Part shown: positions 27,183-38,187 of the stretch, piece by piece
Layout: the number at the start of each line of letters is the position of its first letter
Numbering within the stretch: the first letter of the stretch is position 1
NCBI RefSeq assembly: GCF_008806345.1
Contig: NZ_VZZJ01000010.1
Location: forward strand, 62,001-126,000
From: Methylobacterium planeticum
Lineage (GTDB): Bacteria; Pseudomonadota; Alphaproteobacteria; Rhizobiales; Beijerinckiaceae
Length of the DNA stretch: 64,000 nt
Direction of reading: 5' to 3'
Notes under the pieces: generated by a model
Database searches by the model: none
Seen by the model: the letters and a program-made list of their open reading frames with translations, nothing else
Told to the model about the DNA's origin: nothing
Made by a program: the position numbers and the translations under genes

Positions 27183-28565
27183 ATGGCCTATCGCCACGTC
27201 GTCGGTCCGCGCTGCTGGGCCTTCTCCGACCTCGCGACCCTGATGGCCAAGGCGACGCCGGTGCGCTCGGGCGACCGCCTCGCCGGCATCGCGGCGGAAT
27301 CGGCCGAGGAGACCATGGCCGCGCGCTGGTGCCTCGCGGAGGTGCCCCTCGCTGAGATCCTGGCCCGGCCCCTGATCCCCTACGAGGCGGACGACGTCAC
27401 GCGCCTGATCCTCGACACCCACGAGGCGGGGGCCTTCGCGGAGATCGCGCATCTCACGGTCGGGGATTTCCGCGAGTTCCTGCTCACCGCCTCCTCCGAG
27501 ACCCTGGCCCGGATCGCCCCCGGCGTCACGCCGGAGATCGCCGCCGCGGTCTCCAAGCTCATGCGCAACCAGGACCTCATCCTGGTGGCCCGCAAGGCCC
27601 GGGTGGTGACCCGCTTCCGCAACACGATCGGCCTGCCCGGCACCCTGGCGGCCCGGCTGCAGCCGAACCACCCCACCGACGACCCGGCCGGGATCACGGC
27701 GGCCATCATCGACGGCCTCTCCTACGGCTGCGGCGACGCGGTGATCGGCATCAACCCCGCCTCGGACTCGCTCCACGCGCTCGGCAAGCTCCTGCATCTC
27801 CTCGACGACGTGATCCGGCGCCTGGAGATCCCGGGCCAGGCCTGCGTGCTGACCCACATCACCACCACGATCGAGGCGATGAACCGGGGCTGGCCGGTCG
27901 ACCTGCCGTTCCAGTCGATCGCCGGCACCGAGGCCGCCAATGCGAGCTTCGGCGTGAGCCTCGCGATCCTCAAGGAGGCGCACGAGGCGGCGCTCGCCCT
28001 GAAGCGCGGCAGCGTCGGCGACAACGTGATGTATTTCGAGACCGGCCAGGGCTCGGCCCTCTCGGCGGACGCGCATCACGGCATCGACCAGCAGACCCTG
28101 GAGGCCCGGGCCTACGCGGTCGCCCGGGCCTACAAGCCCCTCCTGGTGAATACCGTGGTGGGCTTCATCGGGCCGGAATACCTCTATGACGGCAAGGAAA
28201 TCATCCGGGCCGGGCTCGAGGACCATTTCTGCGGCAAGCTCATGGGCGTGCCCCTCGGTGTCGACGTCTGCTACACCAACCACGCCGAGGCCGACCAGGA
28301 CGACATGGACACGCTCCTGACGCTGCTCGGGGCCGCCGGCTGCACCTACATCATGGGCGTGCCGGGAGCCGACGACGTGATGCTGAACTACCAATCCACC
28401 TCCTTCCACGACGCCCTCTACATCCGCGAGGTCCTGGGGCTGAAGCGGGCGCCGGAATTCGAGGCGTGGCTCGCCCGGATCGGCCTGACGGACGGCGACG
28501 GCGCCCTGCTGCCCGGCGACAACGGCCGGCGCCTCCTCGGCGCCGCGCCGGACCTCGCCGCGTGA
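27183..28565 (+). CDS. eutB: Ethanolamine ammonia-lyase large subunit EutB
   Basis: 460 residues, the normal EutB length, starting at ATG 27183 with a perfect AGGAGG 9 bases upstream. EutB-type regions include RFRNTIGLPGTLAARLQPNH, VIGINPASDSL, HITTTIEAMNRGWPVDLPFQ, SLAGTE-like SIAGTEAANASFG, MYFETGQGSALSADAHHG and MGVPLGVDVCYTNHAEADQD. With EutC and adenosylcobalamin it splits ethanolamine to acetaldehyde and ammonia. No microcompartment shell genes lie nearby, so acetaldehyde would be handled in the cytosol. Its stop overlaps the eutC GTG start. Confidence 0.95.
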   Translation: MAYRHVVGPRCWAFSDLATLMAKATPVRSGDRLAGIAAESAEETMAARWCLAEVPLAEILARPLIPYEADDVTRLILDTHEAGAFAEIAHLTVGDFREFLLTASSETLARIAPGVTPEIAAAVSKLMRNQDLILVARKARVVTRFRNTIGLPGTLAARLQPNHPTDDPAGITAAIIDGLSYGCGDAVIGINPASDSLHALGKLLHLLDDVIRRLEIPGQACVLTHITTTIEAMNRGWPVDLPFQSIAGTEAANASFGVSLAILKEAHEAALALKRGSVGDNVMYFETGQGSALSADAHHGIDQQTLEARAYAVARAYKPLLVNTVVGFIGPEYLYDGKEIIRAGLEDHFCGKLMGVPLGVDVCYTNHAEADQDDMDTLLTLLGAAGCTYIMGVPGADDVMLNYQSTSFHDALYIREVLGLKRAPEFEAWLARIGLTDGDGALLPGDNGRRLLGAAPDLAA

Positions 28566-29347
28566 GCGCGCCGGACGACCTCTGGGCCCGCCTGACGCGC
28601 CTGACGCCGGCCCGGATCGGCCTCGGCCGGGCGGGGAGCGGGCTTCCCACCCGGGAGATCCTGCGCTTCGGCCTCGCCCACGCGCAGGCCCGCGACGCCG
28701 TCCACACCCCGATGGACGCCGCCGCCATCGCCGAGGCGGTCGAGGCCCTCGGCCTCAGGACCCTCCGGGCCGCCTCGCAGGCCCCGGACCGCGCCACCTA
28801 CCTGCGGCGGCCCGATTATGGGCGCCGCCTCGCGCCGGAGAGCGCGGACGCCCTCCGGCGCGAGGCGGGCGAGCCCGTCGACCTCGCCCTCGTGGTGGCG
28901 GACGGCCTCTCGGCCCGGGCGGTCCACGAGGGCGCGGGGGCCCTGATCGCGGCGTTCCGGCCCCACATCGCCGCGGCGGGCTGGAGCCTCGCGCCCGTCG
29001 TCATCGCATCGCAGGCGCGGGTGGCGATCGGGGACGCGGTCGGGTCGATCCTGAAGGCCCGGGTGGTGGCGGTGCTGATCGGCGAGCGCCCCGGCCTGTC
29101 CTCTCCGGACAGCCTCGGCATCTACCTGACCTTCGGCCCGCGCCCGGGGCGCTCGGATGCCGAGCGCAACTGCATCTCGAACGTGCGGCCCGCGGGCCTG
29201 TCGCACGAGGCGGCCGCGTGCAAGCTGAACTGGCTCCTCGGGGAGGCCCTGAGCCGCGGTCTCACCGGCGTGAACCTCAAGGACGAGAGCGAGCGCCGCC
29301 TCGACGCGCCGGAGGGGGTGCCGACGCTGCCAGGGCCCGGCGCCTGA
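28562..29347 (+). CDS. eutC: Ethanolamine ammonia-lyase small subunit EutC
   Basis: 261 residues, starting with GTG 28562 that overlaps the eutB stop (GTGA). EutC features: TPARIGLGRAGSGLPTREIL, FGLAHAQARDAVHTPMD, YLRRPDYGRRL, ERPGLSSPDSLGIYLTFGP and SNVRPAGLSHEAAACKLNWL. It forms the heterododecamer with EutB and helps bind cobalamin. Its N-terminal region is short, as in other forms not targeted to microcompartments. No EutA reactivase is seen in the window. Confidence 0.94.
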   Translation: MSAPDDLWARLTRLTPARIGLGRAGSGLPTREILRFGLAHAQARDAVHTPMDAAAIAEAVEALGLRTLRAASQAPDRATYLRRPDYGRRLAPESADALRREAGEPVDLALVVADGLSARAVHEGAGALIAAFRPHIAAAGWSLAPVVIASQARVAIGDAVGSILKARVVAVLIGERPGLSSPDSLGIYLTFGPRPGRSDAERNCISNVRPAGLSHEAAACKLNWLLGEALSRGLTGVNLKDESERRLDAPEGVPTLPGPGA

Positions 29348-29791
29348 CCGCGGCGAGGCGGAAGGCACCGGGCCGCGCGACCCGTCAGGATCGGGATTGT
29401 TTCTGCGCAGCAATCATCCGAGCAACGAATCCAGTTCGAACGATCGGGTTGATCTGCGATTTACTGTACTGTGGTATGACCCCGGAAAGACGAGCAGATC
29501 TCAAGTTGCACCGGGTCCAAGCGTGGCTGTGGCGGGGTCGCAACACCGCGAAAGCATCCCAGGTTTGCCCCGAGACCTGCCTTCATCCGCCGCGATCCCG
29601 CCATAAACCGGGACCACCTCAGCGTCAGCGGTAAACGGCAGTTTCCCCAACGATTTACCGTTCTGTTCCGAGTCCATTCCGTGAGCGCGGCCGGCTCTTG
29701 CCGAACATCGCCCGTGGGCGGTGCGAGGAGCGGCGTCGAGCGTTGATGAAATGAGCCGATGCGTCGGGGACCAGGGTCGCGAGAATTCAGT
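29348..29791. other. Long leader/intergenic region before ilvD
   Basis: About 445 bases, less GC-rich than the flanking genes, with no supported gene. It holds an inverted repeat CGGTAAA-N18-TTTACCG (29629-29660) and an AT-rich part at 29395-29475. The region probably contains the ilvD promoter. I do not recognise a T-box, attenuator peptide or known riboswitch. Confidence 0.5.
29629..29660. promoter_or_regulatory. Inverted repeat upstream of ilvD
   Basis: Perfect 7-bp arms CGGTAAA and TTTACCG separated by 18 bases, 132 bases before the ilvD ATG. The bases next to the arms partly continue the match (GCGGTAAACGG against ATTTACCGTT). A two-site operator for a dimer is one reading; no factor can be named. 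Confidence 0.3.
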
Positions 29792-31508
<1,717 letters not shown>

Positions 31509-31522
<14 letters not shown>

Positions 31523-32423
31523 GACTGACCTTTGCCGGCCGCTCGCGCGGCCGGCCGGGGCCGATCCGGATCGGCTCGTCGCCTCGCGCGCGCGCGCGCG
31601 AGGAGCGCGGACGGCTCTGGCCGTCGCGGGCCTGCTGCTCGTGCTGGGGCTGCCGGTGACCGCGCCGGTGGAGGCCCTCGACGCGACCGCGCGCACGCCC
31701 GTGCCCGAGAAGAGCTTCCGCTCGGCCAAGGACGCGCTGCGCACGGGCATGCGCGAGTACAATGCCGGCGACAAGGAGGGGGCGGCGCGCGCCCTCGAAT
31801 ACGCCGCCGGCCAGGGCCACGCCCTCGCCCTGTGGAAGCTCGGCCGCATGTACGCCGAAGGGGACGGCGTGCCCCACGACGACCTCAAGGCCTTCGAGTT
31901 CTTCTCGCGCATCGCCGACGACAGCAACGACGACGGGCCGGAGGCGCCGAATTCCGGCGTCGTGGCGAGCGCCTTCACGGCGCTCGGGGCCTACTTCCTC
32001 GACGGGATCAAGGGCACCTACGTGCGCCCGAACCCGGAGCGGGCCTACGACATGTTCAACTACGCGGCGTCGTATTTCGGCGACCCGAACGCGCAGTACA
32101 ACCTCGCCCGGCTCTATCTCGACGGCACCGGGGTCGAGGCCGATGCGCGCCAGGCCGCCCGCTGGTTCAACCTCGCGGCGGAGAAGGGGCACCACCCGGC
32201 CCAGGCGCTGCTCGGCGATCTCCTGGCCAACGGCCTCGGCGGCGTGCCGGTGCAGCGGGCGCGCGGGCTGATGTGGCTCTCCCTCGCCCGCCAGGGGGTG
32301 GAGGGGCGCAAGGACGACTGGATCGTCGCCCTCTACGAGAAGAACTGGGCGCGGGCGACCGAGGACGACCGGGCCGACGCGCAGGCCCAGGCCCAGGCCG
32401 CGACGGGGCGCCGCCGCCGCTGA
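31509..32423 (+). CDS. exoR: ExoR-like Sel1-repeat periplasmic regulator
   Basis: 304 residues. A basic N-terminus and hydrophobic signal LAVAGLLLVLGLPVTAPVEA point to export, followed by Sel1/TPR-like repeats: ALEYAAGQGHALALWKLGRM, YAEGDGVPHDDLKAFEFFS, FNYAASYFGDPNAQYNLARL, YLDGTGVEADARQAARWFN and HPAQALLGDLLANGLGGVP. Repeat order and wording match ExoR, the periplasmic inhibitor of the ChvG(ExoS)-ChvI two-component system that controls exopolysaccharide and acid response in Rhizobiales. The ATG at 31509 lies inside ilvD and overlaps it by 14 bases; no later Met precedes the signal, so the overlap seems real. Confidence 0.82.
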
Positions 32424-32433
32424 GACCCGGACC

Positions 32434-32463
32434 GGGCGCCGATCCCGGTTCCGCGAGGCGCCC
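32434..32463. terminator. Possible bidirectional terminator
   Basis: A 7-bp inverted repeat GGGCGCC / GGCGCCC with a 16-base loop lies in the 43-base gap between the convergent exoR and xthA genes. A C-run rather than a T-run follows on the plus strand. Confidence 0.4.
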
Positions 32464-32466
32464 CCC

Positions 32467-33279
32467 TCAGGCCGGCAGGAGCTCAACCGTGACGGGGACG
32501 TGATCGGAGGGCTTCTCGAGGCCGCGCAGGTGCTTCTGCACCGAGGCGGAGACCAGCCGGTCGGCGGCCTGGGGCGAGAGCAGCAGGTGGTCGATGCGGA
32601 TGCCCTGGTTCCGGGGCCAGCAGCCGGCCTGGTAATCCCAGAAGGTGTAGAGCCCCGCCCGCGGGTCGCAGGCCCGCAGGGCGTCCGTGAAACCCTCCGA
32701 CAGGAGGCGGCGGAAGGCGGCCCGGCTCTGGGGCAGGAACAGCGCGTCGGCGCGCCACGCCTCGGGATCGGCCGCGTCCTCGGGCTCCGGGATGACGTTG
32801 TAGTCGCCGGCGAGCACCAGGGCGGTCTCCTCCGCCATCAGGGCGCGGGCATGCAGGCGCAGGCGCTCGAGGAAGGCGAGCTTGTAGGGGTATTTCGGGC
32901 TGTCGACGGGGTTGCCGTTCGGCAGGTAGATCGAGGCGACGCGCACCGGCGCCAGGTTCTTCCCCGTGGTCGGATCCTCGCCGCTGATCAGGGCCTCGAT
33001 GTAGCGGGCCTGCTGGTCGGCCTCGTCCCCGGGCAGGCCGCGGCGGACCTCGCTGATCCGGAGCGGCGCGCGCACCAGCAGGGCGACGCCGTTATAGGCC
33101 TTCTGCCCGAGGGTCTCGACCGCGTAGCCCGCCGCCTCGATCTCGGCCCGCGGCATGCCGGCATCCTGGCACTTCAGCTCCTGCAGGCAGACGACGTCCG
33201 GCTTCGCCTCCTCGAGGAAGCCGACGAGGTGCCCCACCCGCTGCTTGATCGAGTTGACGTTCCAGGTCGTGATCCGCAT
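32467..33279 (-). CDS. xthA: Exodeoxyribonuclease III
   Basis: 270 residues with the ExoIII/AP endonuclease motifs: MRITTWNVNSIKQR, LQELKCQDA (Glu metal ligand), YNGVALLVR, VASIYLPNGNP, LVLAGDYNVIPEPEDA (Asp/Asn), the C-terminal FWDYQAGCWPRNQGIRIDH and PSDHVPV (catalytic His). It removes abasic sites and 3' blocking groups in base excision repair. ATG 33279 gives the usual family N-terminus. Convergent with exoR. Confidence 0.94.
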   Translation of the reverse strand: MRITTWNVNSIKQRVGHLVGFLEEAKPDVVCLQELKCQDAGMPRAEIEAAGYAVETLGQKAYNGVALLVRAPLRISEVRRGLPGDEADQQARYIEALISGEDPTTGKNLAPVRVASIYLPNGNPVDSPKYPYKLAFLERLRLHARALMAEETALVLAGDYNVIPEPEDAADPEAWRADALFLPQSRAAFRRLLSEGFTDALRACDPRAGLYTFWDYQAGCWPRNQGIRIDHLLLSPQAADRLVSASVQKHLRGLEKPSDHVPVTVELLPA

Positions 33280-33429
33280 GGGGCTTCTCGTCTCCGGGCG
33301 TCCGCGCCGCGGCCCTCGGCCGGCACCGCGGGCGGCGATCGGGGAGGGCGGGTCGCGGGACCGGCCCGTCATCGGGCCTTCGCGTCGCGCTGACAAGCCA
33401 GGGCGGGGCGAGGGCAGGGGATGGGGACG

Positions 33430-34149
33430 ATGGACGCGGCGTGGTTCGAGCTCATCCGGGCCTATTGCGAGCGGGTGGATCCGGGCTTCTGGGCCGAGCC
33501 CCTCAACGCGGTCTCGAACGCTGCGTTCCTGATCGCGGCCGCGGCGGCGGCCCTGCGCGAGCGCCGGGGCGCGGTGCGCGATCCCGCCGCGCGGGCGCTC
33601 GCGGCCCTGGTCCTCGTCGTCGGCATCGGCTCGTTCCTGTTCCACACCCTCGCCCAGCGCTGGGCGATGCTCGCGGACGTGATCCCGATCGCGCTGTTCA
33701 TCTATGCCTACTTCCTGCTGGCAATGCGCCGCTTCCTCGGCCTCGGCGCCGCCGGGGCGCTCGCCGCGACGCTCGCCTTCGCGGCCTTCGGCGCGGGGCT
33801 GGCGCCGCTCCTCGACGCGGCGACGGGCCTGTCGAGCGCGCAGGCCAGCAACGGCTCGATCGACTACGTGCCGGCACTCCTGGGGCTGCTCGGCGTGGCG
33901 GCCGGGCTGCTGGTCACGCCGCAGACCCGCGCGCTGGCGCCCGCGCGCCGCGTGGCCGGACGGCGCCTCCTCGCCATCGCGGGGCTGTTCCTGGTCTCGC
34001 TCATCTGCCGGACCCTCGACCGGGCCCTCTGCGCCGGGCTGCCGACCGGCACGCACTTCCTCTGGCACGCGCTCAACGCGGCCGTGCTCTACGGCCTGAT
34101 CGAGACCGCGCGGCAAGTCCGCGGGCGCGCCGCCGGGGCCGCGCGCTGA
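33430..34149 (+). CDS. Ceramidase/CREST-superfamily membrane hydrolase
   Basis: 239 residues from ATG 33430 (ATG 33421 adds three). About seven membrane helices. The alkaline-ceramidase family pattern is visible: EPLNAVSNAAFLIAA in helix 1, GSFLFHTLAQRWAMLADVIP (Ser, His and Asp zinc/catalytic residues) and the late GTHFLWHALNAAVLYGL (two His). In eukaryotes the family hydrolyses ceramide; in bacteria the substrate is unproven. Inner-membrane location. It stands between xthA and hom with no obvious functional partner. Confidence 0.85.
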   Translation: MDAAWFELIRAYCERVDPGFWAEPLNAVSNAAFLIAAAAAALRERRGAVRDPAARALAALVLVVGIGSFLFHTLAQRWAMLADVIPIALFIYAYFLLAMRRFLGLGAAGALAATLAFAAFGAGLAPLLDAATGLSSAQASNGSIDYVPALLGLLGVAAGLLVTPQTRALAPARRVAGRRLLAIAGLFLVSLICRTLDRALCAGLPTGTHFLWHALNAAVLYGLIETARQVRGRAAGAAR

Positions 34150-34342
34150 CGCCCGGGAGCGCGCGCTCCTTGCGCCCCCGGTCCCTCCCGCCCGCCTCGA
34201 TTCCCTGGCCCCCCGATTCCTTGCGCCCCTCTGGGAATCGTTGCAGAAGAGCGCGCCGTGCGTCGCGGCACGGGAAACCGCGTCCCGCCGCATCGCCGCG
34301 CACCATCGACCGGCCCGCAGCGGCAGCGTCAGGTCTCGGCAC

Positions 34343-34424
34343 GGGCCAGGTCGGGCCACGGGACAGGCCAGGTCGGGCCGCGGGGCGGGGCGAAGTCAGG
34401 TCAGGACACAGGCCAGGTCAGGGA
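34343..34424. repeat. Imperfect GGCCAGGTC repeats upstream of hom
   Basis: Three copies of a 15-base motif (GGGCCAGGTCGGGCC, AGGCCAGGTCGGGCC, AGGCCAGGTCAGGGA) begin at 34343, 34365 and 34410, with looser CAGGTCAGG text between. The last copy ends 7 bases before the hom ATG and covers the place where a ribosome site should be. Confidence 0.6.
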
Positions 34425-34431
34425 ACAGGCA

Positions 34432-35754
34432 ATGACACAGAGCTTCCGCCTCGGCGTCGCCGGTCTCGGCACCGTGGGTGCCGCCGTCGTCCGGATGGTC
34501 GCCCGCCGGGCCGCCACGCTCTCGGCCGCGACGGGCCGCGAGATCCGGGTCACCGCCGTGTCCTCCCGCGACCGCGACCGCGACCGCGGCCTCGACCTGG
34601 CCGGCATCACCTGGTTCGACGATCCGGTGGACCTCGCGCGCTCGGGCGAGGTCGACGCCGTGGTGGAGCTGATCGGCGGGTCCGAGGGTGCCGCCAAGGC
34701 GGTGGTCGAGGCGGCGCTCGGCGCCGGCAAGCACGTCGTCACCGCCAACAAGGCGCTCCTCGCCCATCACGGCGCCGCCCTCGCGCGCGCCGCCGAGGAG
34801 GCGGGCGTTGCGCTCGCCTTCGAGGCCTCCGCGGCGGGGGGCATCCCGATCGTGAAGGCCCTGCGCGAGGGACTGACCGGCAACGCGATCAGCCGCGTCT
34901 ACGGAATCCTCAACGGCACCTGCAACTACATCCTGACCCGGATGGAGCTCGAGGGCCTGACCTTCGAGGCCTGCCTCAAGGACGCGCAGGCGCTCGGCTA
35001 CGCCGAGGCCGACCCGACCTTCGACGTCGAGGGCTTCGACACCGCCCACAAGCTCGCGATCCTGACGAGCCTCGCCTTCGGCACGGCCCTCGACGCGGAG
35101 GGCGTCTCGGTCGAGGGCATCTCGGCGATCCAGCCCCTCGACCTGACCATGGCGCGGGAGCTCGGCTACCGCATCAAGCTCCTGGGCGTGGCGCAGATCG
35201 CGGCCGGCGGCATCGAGCAGCGCGTGCACCCGACCATGGTGCCGCGCTCCTCCAGCATCGCCCAGGTCATGGGCGTGACGAACGCCGTCACGATCGATGC
35301 CGACGCGGTCGGCGAGCTGACCCTGATCGGCCCCGGCGCCGGCGGCGAGGCCACCGCCTCGGCGGTGGTGGCCGACATCGCGGACGTGGCCGCGGGCCCG
35401 GTGCGCCCCGCCTTCGGGCGCCCGACGGGCCGGATGCAGCCCGCCTCCCGCGTCGAGATGCAGCGCCACGAGGGCGGCTACTACATCCGCCTCACCGTGC
35501 ACGACCGCCCCGGCGTCGCCGCGGGCGTCGCCACCCGGATGGCCGAGCGCGAGATCTCCCTCGAGAGCATCCTGCAGCGGCGCTCCGAGATGGCCGCCTC
35601 GCAGGATCCGCACGGGCGCTCCGGCCAGCCGGTGCCGCTGGTGCTGATCACCTACGCGGCGACGGAGGGCAACATCCGCGCCGCCCTCGACGCCATCGCG
35701 GCGGACGGGCTCCTGGCCGAGGCGCCGCAGCTGATCCGGATCGAGCGCGAATAA
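34432..35754 (+). CDS. hom: Homoserine dehydrogenase
   Basis: 440 residues. N-terminal NAD(P) motif GVAGLGTVGAAVVRMV, catalytic domain with VTANKALLAHHGAALA, YGILNGTCNYILTRM and ADPTFDVEGFDTAHKLAIL (the family signature), and a C-terminal ACT domain YYIRLTVHDRPGVAAGVAT. It reduces aspartate semialdehyde to homoserine for threonine, methionine and isoleucine. The ACT domain implies amino-acid feedback. The ATG at 34432 follows a repeat-rich region and lacks a strong ribosome site; an upstream in-frame extension is Arg/Pro-rich and not family-like. Confidence 0.95.
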   Translation: MTQSFRLGVAGLGTVGAAVVRMVARRAATLSAATGREIRVTAVSSRDRDRDRGLDLAGITWFDDPVDLARSGEVDAVVELIGGSEGAAKAVVEAALGAGKHVVTANKALLAHHGAALARAAEEAGVALAFEASAAGGIPIVKALREGLTGNAISRVYGILNGTCNYILTRMELEGLTFEACLKDAQALGYAEADPTFDVEGFDTAHKLAILTSLAFGTALDAEGVSVEGISAIQPLDLTMARELGYRIKLLGVAQIAAGGIEQRVHPTMVPRSSSIAQVMGVTNAVTIDADAVGELTLIGPGAGGEATASAVVADIADVAAGPVRPAFGRPTGRMQPASRVEMQRHEGGYYIRLTVHDRPGVAAGVATRMAEREISLESILQRRSEMAASQDPHGRSGQPVPLVLITYAATEGNIRAALDAIAADGLLAEAPQLIRIERE

Positions 35755-35910
35755 GCGCTGGGGATTTTTTCGAGCGTTCGAGAGCCCGGACCGCAAAACG
35801 CGCTACAACGGCAGGCACACGGGCTCAGCGGGACGGTTCCGTCCCGCCGGAAGCGCGGCTCCGGTCCGGCAAAGAGCCGGCCCCCGGGGCGTGATCAGGG
35901 CGAGGAAACG

Positions 35911-36906
35911 ATGGTGGAGGCGAACCCACAGGGGCCGCGCGGGATCGTCGCGCGAACCCTCACCCTCGAATTGGCCCGCGTCACCGAGCGCGCCGCCATC
36001 GCCGCCGCACGGTTGCGCGGCCAGGGCAACGAGAAGGAAGCCGACCAGGCCGCCGTCGACGCGATGCGCCGCGAGCTCAGCATCCTGCCGATCGACGGCA
36101 CGGTGGTGATCGGGGAGGGCGAGCGCGACCAGGCCCCGATGCTGTTCATCGGCGAGCGCCTCGGCAGCGGGGAGGGGCCGGCGGTCGACATCGCGGTCGA
36201 TCCGCTCGAGGGCACCACCCTCTGCGCCAAGGACATGCCGGGCGCGATCGCCGTGATGGCCATCGCCGAGAAGGGCAGCCTGCTCGCCGCCCCCGACGTC
36301 TACATGCAGAAGATCGCGATCGGCCCCGGCTACCCGCCCGGCCTCGTCGACCTCGACGCCAGCCCGGCCGAGAACATCGCGGCGCTGGCCAAGGCGAAGG
36401 GCGTGCATCCCTCGCAGATCACCGCGATCATCCTCGACCGGCCGCGGCACATGAACCTCGTCAGCGCGGTGCGCGCCACGGGGGCGGGGATCCGCCTGAT
36501 CTCGGACGGGGACATCGCCGGCATCATCTTCACGACGAGCCCGGAGGAGACCGGGGCCGACATCTATCTCGGCATCGGGGCGGCCCCCGAGGGCGTCATC
36601 GCGGCCGGCGCCCTGCGCTGCATCGGCGGGCAGATGCAGGGGCGGCTGATCCTCGACAGCCACGACAAGCGCGCCCGGGCCGAGGGGATGGGCATCAGCG
36701 ACCCGAACCGGAAGTACGAGCTGAACGACCTCGCCCGGGGCGACGTCATCGTGGCGGCCACCGGCGTCACCGACGGCGCGCTGCTGCGCGGGGTGCGCTT
36801 CCGGCCCGGCGCGATCGAGACCGAGACCGTGGTCTACCGCTCCTCGACCGGCACCGTGCGGCGGATCATCGGCGAGCACCGCCGGCCGGAGCGCTTCGAG
36901 GGGTGA
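35911..36906 (+). CDS. glpX: Class II fructose-1,6-bisphosphatase GlpX
   Basis: 331 residues, normal for GlpX. Motifs include IDGTVVIGEGERDQAPML (metal-binding Glu), VDPLEGTTLCAKDMPGAIAV (DPLEGT signature) and TSPEETGADIYLGIGAAPEG. It hydrolyses fructose-1,6-bisphosphate (and possibly sedoheptulose-1,7-bisphosphate) in gluconeogenesis. GAGGAAACG lies directly before the ATG. It follows hom by 156 bases, a pairing (hom-glpX) common in alphaproteobacteria. A strong hairpin follows. Confidence 0.95.
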   Translation: MVEANPQGPRGIVARTLTLELARVTERAAIAAARLRGQGNEKEADQAAVDAMRRELSILPIDGTVVIGEGERDQAPMLFIGERLGSGEGPAVDIAVDPLEGTTLCAKDMPGAIAVMAIAEKGSLLAAPDVYMQKIAIGPGYPPGLVDLDASPAENIAALAKAKGVHPSQITAIILDRPRHMNLVSAVRATGAGIRLISDGDIAGIIFTTSPEETGADIYLGIGAAPEGVIAAGALRCIGGQMQGRLILDSHDKRARAEGMGISDPNRKYELNDLARGDVIVAATGVTDGALLRGVRFRPGAIETETVVYRSSTGTVRRIIGEHRRPERFEG

Positions 36907-36938
36907 GGCTGGCCGGCGGGAGCCGCCGGACGCGAAAA

Positions 36939-36968
36939 GGGGCGGGCGCCCCCCGCGGCACCCGCCCC
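36939..36968. terminator. Bidirectional terminator hairpin
   Basis: 12-bp stem GGGGCGGGCGCC / GGCACCCGCCCC with one wobble pair and a 6-base loop, between convergent glpX and the TPR lipoprotein gene. An A-run precedes it, which gives a U-run for minus-strand transcripts. Confidence 0.7.
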
Positions 36969-36987
36969 CGAAACATCCGGCGATCGC

Positions 36988-37860
36988 TCAGTTGAAGAGC
37001 GAGCCGACGCCGCCCTGGACGCGCCCGAGGCCCTGCTTGGCGACCGGGTTGCCCGGGTCGATCTGGGCGGCGCGCTGGTAGCTCTCCATCGCCTCCTTCT
37101 TGCGGTTCGACTTCTCGTAGGCGAGACCGCGATAGGCCCAGGAGGTCGCGTCCTTGTTGTTGACGTTGAGGGCCGCGTTGTAGTCCTCGATCGCCTTGTC
37201 GAACTGGTTCGTGGCGATGAGGCTCTGGCCCCGCGCGGCGTAGGGCGCGCTGACGAAGGGGTTGCGGTCGATGGCGGCGTCGAAATCCGCGATGGCCTGG
37301 GTGTTCTGGCCCTGCTTCTGCCGCACGAGGCCGCGGGCGTGGTACGCCTCGGCCGATTCCGGCGTCAGGCGGATCGCCTGGTTGAGGTCGGAGGAGGCGC
37401 CGTCGAGGTCGCCCTGGGCGCGCAGCACGTTGGCGCGGCCGATATAGGCCGGTCCGTAATTCGGGTCGGCCGAGATCGCCTTCGAGAAATCCTGCAGGGC
37501 GGCGTCGTTGCGGCCGGTCTGCCGGTAGGTCAGCGCCCGGTTGTTGTAGGCCGAGGCGGAGTTCGGATCGAGCTGCACCGCCTTGGTGAAGTCGCCGATG
37601 GCGTCGCCGAACTGGCCCGCGCGGGCATAGGCCGCGCCGCGGGTGTTGTAGGCTGCCGCGTCGTTCGGGTTGCGGGCGATCACCTCCGACAGGGAGGCGA
37701 TGTTGACGGTCGTCGCCCCCGTCGTGTCCGTCTCCAGCACGGCGAATTGCTTCGGGCCGGCGGCGCTGCCCACCGTCTCGCAGCCCGCGAGGGCCATCGC
37801 GGCCAGTAAGGCGGCGCCGATCAGCCCCGCCCTCGGTGCCCGCACGCTCAGTGAAGTCAT
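36988..37860 (-). CDS. TPR-repeat lipoprotein (NlpI-like)
   Basis: 290 residues from ATG 37860. A signal with lipobox LAAMALAGC is followed by about seven tetratricopeptide repeats: AAAYNTRGAAYARAGQFGDA, SASAYNNRALTYRQTGRNDA, YGPAYIGRANVLRAQGDLDG, SAEAYHARGLVRQKQGQNTQ and others. It should be a periplasmic, membrane-anchored protein-interaction scaffold, similar to NlpI, which helps control peptidoglycan hydrolases. A longer upstream start would destroy the signal. The 327-base region before it has no gene. Confidence 0.88.
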   Translation of the reverse strand: MTSLSVRAPRAGLIGAALLAAMALAGCETVGSAAGPKQFAVLETDTTGATTVNIASLSEVIARNPNDAAAYNTRGAAYARAGQFGDAIGDFTKAVQLDPNSASAYNNRALTYRQTGRNDAALQDFSKAISADPNYGPAYIGRANVLRAQGDLDGASSDLNQAIRLTPESAEAYHARGLVRQKQGQNTQAIADFDAAIDRNPFVSAPYAARGQSLIATNQFDKAIEDYNAALNVNNKDATSWAYRGLAYEKSNRKKEAMESYQRAAQIDPGNPVAKQGLGRVQGGVGSLFN

Positions 37861-38187
37861 CGCCCCGCTCTCCTCGGCAGAGCGCGCAGGCGCGCGCTTC
37901 CGACTGTTCCTCGTCCGATCGCCGATCCCCGCCGCACCGCCCCGGAGCCCGCTCCGGCCACGGTCCGCGACCGGCAAGACCCGGTCGGCGACGTGCGATG
38001 CACGATCCCGCATCGCGGTGAACGCCCGCTTAAGAAGCGGCGACATTCAGCCTCAAGCGATCGGATGTGGCGAAGGTATGGCCCGCTCCGGCGCCCCCGG
38101 ACAATCGGGCCGAGCCGGGGCCTCGCGCCGCGCGGGTGTGATGCCAAAGCCCCAGTTTCGGCGGGCTCGCGGGCGCGCCCGTCCCCC
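37861..38187. other. Intergenic region upstream of the TPR lipoprotein
   Basis: 327 bases between the start of the TPR lipoprotein gene and the end of purK (both minus strand). It should hold the promoter of the lipoprotein gene. No supported gene, repeat or strong hairpin seen. Confidence 0.4.
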
